DNA of 64,000 nucleotides from Bdellovibrionaceae bacterium UBA3535 (lineage in GTDB: Bacteria; Bdellovibrionota; Bdellovibrionia; Bdellovibrionales; UBA840), in assembly GCA_002376845.1 (NCBI GenBank), contig DFOS01000005.1, positions 1 to 64,000 on the forward strand, given 5' to 3'. Positions 59,746 to 64,000 of this stretch are shown in pieces (within the stretch, counting starts at the first letter, position 1; each line of letters starts with the position of its first letter). Below the pieces are notes generated by a model that worked only from the letters and a program-made list of their open reading frames with translations, was not told where the DNA came from and did no database searches. Position numbers and translations under genes: made by a program.

Positions 59746-60864
59746 TTATGAAACAACTACGTCTTCTTCAATACGATGATAACCGCGCCACTCTTTTAAC
59801 CTGCCCCTAGGTCTATAATCGATATCTTGAACATCTTGCTCATCATCTTTTTGACGATCCTTAACCTCTACATACTCAATCAATACGTAGGTCAATTTGG
59901 TAATCTTACCCAAAGAGGCCGTATCCAAGGAAGTAACATCCGTCCAAGTGCCGGTATTGAAATATTCCTTTCTACCCCATTGTCTATACTGATAAACATG
60001 ACTATGACCAAAAACAACCGTGTTCACACGATCGTCTTTTAAAATTTTACGAGCAGCGGAGCCTAAATCGGGAAATATGGCACCCTCAATAAAGATCTTC
60101 AATAATTGTTTGGCCGACCATCCCTTACGGGGATCTGGCCGAACGATAGCTAGCACAAAATATTTTAACAAAGAAACTAGCGCCTTAAAAGTAAACCAGA
60201 ATTCAAAAGCCAAACCCCAACGGAAAAACCTTCCAAAGGGGCGAACCTTATCAATATTGGGGTTTTCCAACTTTAAGCGCATGACAAATTCGATAAAAAA
60301 ATGCGAGCCAAAGGGTAGATTTAGTATGGGTTCCGGCAAATTCTTTTTTAAAAAAAACTTTTTGGGATTGATACGATTTGCGGCTTCGTACATATGACCA
60401 TGCTCAATGTGTACTCCATCAAAGAAATACACAATATTCTTATAATTCACTTCTGTATCTAAGATTTGATTTAAATATTCTCTTGTTTTCTTCCAAAGCA
60501 TGGCTTGGTCATGATTGCCTACAATATAGGTAATGCTGTGCTTAGGGTCTGCCGCAAAGTCCTTAAGGGCTTGAAAAAACTCAGGGTGCCCCTCGACAAT
60601 GCGCTTGAGTTTCTCCACACAAATGGGCTCCGTAATAACCGTAAGGTAGTGCCCCTTATAGTCCATCTGAATAAAATTTAGAAAATCGCCATTGATGATG
60701 AGTTCGACTTCGTAATCTTTGTATTCGCCCGTAGTATAATAGTGAATGAATTCTTTAAACTTCACATCAAAGAAAAACTCTTCAAGAGGGTTGGTGGTGC
60801 CATCCTCTAAAGTTCTTCCCGAACTCAGGTGTAAATCACTGACGACTAGTTTTATTTTTTTCAT
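59746..60864 (-). CDS. Calcineurin-like metallophosphoesterase
   Basis: A 372-residue protein with the full dimetal phosphoesterase motif set: VVSDLHLSSG, IINGDFLNF, YIVGNHDQAM, GVHIEHGH and VFGHSHVYQ. The central region (about 195-250) is hydrophobic and aromatic, suggesting membrane association. It resembles LpxH/UDP-diacylglucosamine hydrolase-type enzymes in motif order but is longer. The substrate cannot be assigned. The start overlaps the stop of the upstream GGDEF gene in TAATG. Confidence 0.88.
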   Translation of the reverse strand: MKKIKLVVSDLHLSSGRTLEDGTTNPLEEFFFDVKFKEFIHYYTTGEYKDYEVELIINGDFLNFIQMDYKGHYLTVITEPICVEKLKRIVEGHPEFFQALKDFAADPKHSITYIVGNHDQAMLWKKTREYLNQILDTEVNYKNIVYFFDGVHIEHGHMYEAANRINPKKFFLKKNLPEPILNLPFGSHFFIEFVMRLKLENPNIDKVRPFGRFFRWGLAFEFWFTFKALVSLLKYFVLAIVRPDPRKGWSAKQLLKIFIEGAIFPDLGSAARKILKDDRVNTVVFGHSHVYQYRQWGRKEYFNTGTWTDVTSLDTASLGKITKLTYVLIEYVEVKDRQKDDEQDVQDIDYRPRGRLKEWRGYHRIEEDVVVS

Positions 60865-62219
60865 TAGCTTGCCACGTAGACTATATTTCTACACTTATTC
60901 TTACCATAATACATTGCTTCATCGGCAATTTCTAAAATTGCATCTTTGGTTTTAGCATGTGTAGGAAAACAAGCAATCCCTATGCTTAAAGTGATCTGCA
61001 AATCTTGTTCATTTAAGTGAAAAACTGTATTTTCTACCTGACTGCGGATTCGCTCAGCAACAACATGTGCTGTTTGCTCGTCTGTATTGGCTAGAAGCAG
61101 TAAGTACTCATCACCGCCGTATCGAAAGCCATAGTCTCTAGAGCGAATGTTCTGTTTTAGAATTTTTCCCAATTCTACTAAAATTTTGGATCCCACCAAA
61201 TGTCCGCGCTGATCATTTACCTTTTTAAAGTGATCTATATCCATAAAAAGCACACAAAACTTTTCTTGCCGCTCTTCATAATTTTTAATGCAATCGTCTA
61301 TCGCTATGGACAAATACCTTTGATTGTACAAATCCGTTAAATCATCAATATAAGACAGCTCTTTTACTCGATTGTACTCACTTGCCAATTCGTAGCGAAA
61401 ACCCAGATAGTCTTTAAGACTCTCTAAAACCCTTGCCACTTTATAAAGATTAAACTTCTGCACATCCAAGCAAATAAAGTAGCCGTAGCAGTTGTCCATC
61501 TTACAGCTAGGAACCAAAACCATACCTTCTATATATTGCACCTTATCTTGCTTGGACCAAGAGGGGCCCAGCGCATTTGTTATCTTTTGCAAAGTGCTAG
61601 TGATATCTTTAGGTGTTGCCCCCATTGTAGAGAAAATAGTTTTGTTTTCCTTACCCTTACCGCGATTCTTATAGTGGTTCTTTAAAGCCTGTATTTTCCA
61701 CATTTCGTGTACATAAAAATCAATCTTATCTTTTTCAACCCAAAAAATATTATCCGTCTTTAGGTACTTACCCAGTACAGTCATGGTCGAATCCATAAGG
61801 TCTTGCAACTCCGTTCCAGGCAAAAGGTTTAATTTGTTTTGAACTTTAATATGCTCTGAATTTACCAATCTTTTCTGGTTTTTCTGACCGACAGAGATTA
61901 CCTTATTCAACATTTTCTCAATATCAGTGAAATCGCTATTCGTATCAATATGCCGCACTAAATTCTTGCTCATGCTCTTTGGTCTTCTGTCATCCAGAAT
62001 AACTGTGGGCAAATAGGGATAATGCTTTGTCATTAATTTATTGGCATCACTTAAGCCCTGGCTATCAATCAAAACAGCGTCCACGTCATGCTTGCGCAAC
62101 ATGTCTTTTAAGTCAAAAAACTGCGATGTTGAATAAAAATGAAATGCTTCAGAGAAATGACTAACGATCCTCTCTTGCTTTTCTGAACTTAAACCTAAAA
62201 GTATGACTTCCTTTTTCAT
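60864..62219 (-). CDS. GGDEF protein with degenerate receiver and GAF-like region
   Basis: A 451-residue protein. Residues 1-115 look like a response-regulator fold (Asp52 in AVLIDSQG) without the acidic pocket near the N-terminus. The middle (about 130-275) is GAF-like. A GGDEF domain follows (about 285-450) with active-site motif GGDEY and an RxxD site (RSRD) five residues before it. It is probably an active, feedback-inhibited diguanylate cyclase. GAGGGA precedes the ATG. It is in an operon with the metallophosphoesterase. Confidence 0.88.
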   Translation of the reverse strand: MKKEVILLGLSSEKQERIVSHFSEAFHFYSTSQFFDLKDMLRKHDVDAVLIDSQGLSDANKLMTKHYPYLPTVILDDRRPKSMSKNLVRHIDTNSDFTDIEKMLNKVISVGQKNQKRLVNSEHIKVQNKLNLLPGTELQDLMDSTMTVLGKYLKTDNIFWVEKDKIDFYVHEMWKIQALKNHYKNRGKGKENKTIFSTMGATPKDITSTLQKITNALGPSWSKQDKVQYIEGMVLVPSCKMDNCYGYFICLDVQKFNLYKVARVLESLKDYLGFRYELASEYNRVKELSYIDDLTDLYNQRYLSIAIDDCIKNYEERQEKFCVLFMDIDHFKKVNDQRGHLVGSKILVELGKILKQNIRSRDYGFRYGGDEYLLLLANTDEQTAHVVAERIRSQVENTVFHLNEQDLQITLSIGIACFPTHAKTKDAILEIADEAMYYGKNKCRNIVYVAS

Positions 62220-62236
62220 AATCCCTCACCTACATA

Positions 62237-63124
62237 CTATGCTGGTTTTTTCTCCTCATCCTTGGTTTCGGCCTTATCTTCTTCGTCTACTTCTAATAAG
62301 TTCAATGCCAACCGCAATGCTTTTACGGATTTGCGCATCTTTTCCTTGGTGTTTTCGTGGCTGATATGTAAGTCCCTACCCTTTTCTTTAAAATTATCGA
62401 TTTCCATATTCAATTCGTCTAAGTTGCGTTTTAACTCTAATATTAATTCGTCCTTACTCCTTAACAGAGCTTGATTTTCCATCTTCATAATCTGCAAACG
62501 ATTTTCCAACTCACGCTCGCGCGATTTTATTTTTTGAAAATCAACTTTAAGCTGCAACTCTAGTGCCTCTACCTTCATTTTGTGCTCTTGCACTTCTTTA
62601 TTTTTACTACTCAGCTTCGTTTCTAAATGCTGGATTTCAGATTTGTACTTATCCTTTACCGAGCGGATCTTTTGGTTCAAAGATTCCACTTCTGTTTTTA
62701 GTTCCTGATTGTTCTTGTACAGAACTTCTCCGGAAGAGCGTAACTCAGAAAGCTCTAGTTCCAGTTTCGTATTAAGATCTTCCAGTGCATGGATTTTGTC
62801 TTGCGCAATTTTCAGCGCTTGGGCCTGCTCGACCTTGCCTTCAGCAAGATGTTGCACCACTCGCGTAATGCCTGCTTTTACTGGTTGATGACTCTGCTCT
62901 TTTGTTTCTGATTTTGTAACTTGAATGGAGGTTGGCTCATCGCCCTGACGTTTTGGCAAATCAATACCTGAAAGCTCTAGCTTTTCTGTAGGGTCTTCTT
63001 TTTTAACAATACTGGTCTCCTCGCCATTTGGCTCTTTAGCCAAAGACGTAACTTCCTCTTCGGAAACCTCTTCTTCCAAAAGAAAATCTAAGAATGGATT
63101 TTTCTTCTTCTTTGCTTTTCCCAT
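62237..63124 (-). CDS. Long coiled-coil protein
   Basis: A 295-residue soluble protein. The basic start (MGKAKKKKNPFLDFL) is followed by an acidic, low-complexity stretch (about 18-80) and an almost continuous coiled coil from about residue 85 to 265 (heptads with Leu/Ile, many Glu/Lys). The end is acidic. No catalytic domain. It lies 17 bp upstream of the GGDEF gene and may scaffold or localise it; that is inference. Confidence 0.78.
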   Translation of the reverse strand: MGKAKKKKNPFLDFLLEEEVSEEEVTSLAKEPNGEETSIVKKEDPTEKLELSGIDLPKRQGDEPTSIQVTKSETKEQSHQPVKAGITRVVQHLAEGKVEQAQALKIAQDKIHALEDLNTKLELELSELRSSGEVLYKNNQELKTEVESLNQKIRSVKDKYKSEIQHLETKLSSKNKEVQEHKMKVEALELQLKVDFQKIKSRERELENRLQIMKMENQALLRSKDELILELKRNLDELNMEIDNFKEKGRDLHISHENTKEKMRKSVKALRLALNLLEVDEEDKAETKDEEKKPA

Positions 63125-63201
63125 CTCTATGTTTGTTCGGAAAAATGCAGTGTCTTTTTAAGAATTTATACAGTTTTTTAGAGATTTGGACTCGACTTTA
63201 G

Positions 63202-64000
63202 TTAAAGACTCATGCGCTCAGGTCGACCTTCGTAGACCGAAGTTAATTGACCACAAGCTGCATAAATATCACGACCCATAGTTTTGCGGACAATGGTCTG
63301 GTAGCCATAAGACATCATCTTCTGATGAAAACGCTCGATACTCTCATCACTTGGTCGGTGAAACTCGGTACCTGGGTGCTCATTAAAAGGGATTAAATTA
63401 ATTTTACAAGGTATATGCTTCAGAAGTTGATTCAACCTAACCGCATCTTCATTGCGATCTGTCACGCCTTTTAGCAAGACGTACTCAAAAGTAACCCTGT
63501 CCTTAGTTTGCTGAGTGTACTCTTTGCAAGCTGCAAGCAAGTCTTTTAGGGGGTAGCGCTTATTGATCGGCATCACATAATCACGAATCTCATCATTGCT
63601 AGCATTTAAGCTAACGGCTAAACGCACGCGCGATTCCCAAATACGCGGCATTTGTGGAACCAAACCTGATGTAGAAACCGTGATTTTTCGGCGTGATAAA
63701 TTATAACCAAACTCATTGGTAATGATATCAATGGCATTGAAGACGTTATCACTATTATCCAACGGCTCTCCCATACCCATAAAAACAATATTGGTAATGC
63801 GCCGGCTTTCATTTTTTAAAGAATCCGAAGCCACGACAAATTGCCCGACAATCTCTGCTGTACTCAGGCGCCGTCTTAATTTTTGTTTGCCGGTATAACA
63901 GAACCGACATGCCATATTGCAACCTACTTCAGAGGACAAACAAATGGTTAAGCGATCATTGGCAGGAATAAGAACGGTCTCGAAGGTTAGCCCCTCCGAT
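63202..64000 (-). CDS. rlmN: Dual-specificity RNA methyltransferase RlmN (5' end missing)
   Basis: A radical-SAM enzyme methylating A2503 of 23S rRNA and A37 of some tRNAs. The frame stays open from the first in-window Met to the right edge (preceding residues include ETVLIP and RLTICLSSEVGC), so the gene continues outside the window. The SAM cluster CNMACRFC (CxxxCxxC) and the second catalytic Cys in YAACGQL are present, with MGMGEPLDN and LIPFNEHPG as further family motifs. About 266 residues are in view. Confidence 0.96.
   Translation of the reverse strand, partial: SEGLTFETVLIPANDRLTICLSSEVGCNMACRFCYTGKQKLRRRLSTAEIVGQFVVASDSLKNESRRITNIVFMGMGEPLDNSDNVFNAIDIITNEFGYNLSRRKITVSTSGLVPQMPRIWESRVRLAVSLNASNDEIRDYVMPINKRYPLKDLLAACKEYTQQTKDRVTFEYVLLKGVTDRNEDAVRLNQLLKHIPCKINLIPFNEHPGTEFHRPSDESIERFHQKMMSYGYQTIVRKTMGRDIYAACGQLTSVYEGRPERMSL

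Noticed and set aside
1..64000. CRISPR arrays, insertion sequences, prophage or integrase genes
   Set aside because: No direct-repeat array, transposase, integrase or tRNA-adjacent attachment duplication could be seen. All long genes have core or envelope roles.

Overview
The window is a chromosomal segment of an A+T-leaning Gram-negative bacterium that is most likely a member of the Bdellovibrio lineage (Bdellovibrionota). The evidence is gene content and order, not a database search. There is a pilG/H/I-D-M-N-O-P-Q type IV pilus run in the order known from Myxococcus, a complete core gliding (Agl-Glt) cluster, and an FHA-GGDEF diguanylate cyclase with the same architecture as Bdellovibrio DgcB lying close to an ECF sigma factor. 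Full Kdo/LPS genes confirm a Gram-negative envelope. I see no insertion sequence, prophage, CRISPR array or obvious horizontally acquired island. Almost everything is core chromosome.

Layout. 1-400: the 5' end of a 16S rRNA gene running off the left edge, its promoter and boxA-like leader, and a tRNA-Ala gene placed upstream of the rRNA promoter. 450-2750: an unknown protein, a small cupin, and rarA. 2791-9295: a GltS-like FMN protein and pilMNOPQ, with a promoter/operator-like palindrome in front of pilM. 9306-15541: pilD, a pilH/pilI-type ABC transporter, an unknown gene in the pilG position, two tandem signal peptidases and lepA. 15584-20475: metK, hpf, rpoN, lptB and a fused LptC-LptA protein. 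20582-37005: a GYF-GYF-PilZ protein convergent with a very long minus-strand gene train ysxC, small membrane protein, kdsB, pyrG, kdsD, kdsC, gltA-G-like genes, aglR, aglQ, aglS. 37171-44760: an FHA-type sigma-54 activator, a FliL-like membrane protein, a lipoprotein, polA, an HTH protein, ftsB, and an outer-membrane protein behind a consensus sigma-54 promoter. 44756-52519: eno, a coiled-coil protein, cpaF with two small genes, secreted unknowns, a PIN-PhoH ATPase and a PilZ protein. 52690-57823: a TonB-like protein, an outer-membrane barrel overlapping a lipoprotein peptidase, yggS, and an ECF sigma/anti-sigma/periplasmic operon ending in a 47-residue lipoprotein. 57820-64000: an Rsm22-like protein, the DgcB-like cyclase, a metallophosphoesterase, a second GGDEF protein, a coiled-coil protein and rlmN (cut by the right edge).

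How it fits together. The window concentrates surface motility (type IV pilus and proton-driven gliding), outer-membrane construction (Kdo, CTP supply, Lpt bridge, signal peptidases) and c-di-GMP signalling (two GGDEF proteins, two PilZ proteins). It also carries sigma-54 itself, one sigma-54 activator and at least one convincing sigma-54 promoter.

Two window-wide properties stand out. All seven convergent gene pairs overlap or nearly touch at their 3' ends. Several genes start 6-11 bases after a good -10 box without a Shine-Dalgarno sequence, so they are probably translated from leaderless mRNAs. The most promising lead for something undescribed is the GYF-GYF-PilZ protein facing the gliding motor genes. 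All functional calls are from reading motifs and context by eye.
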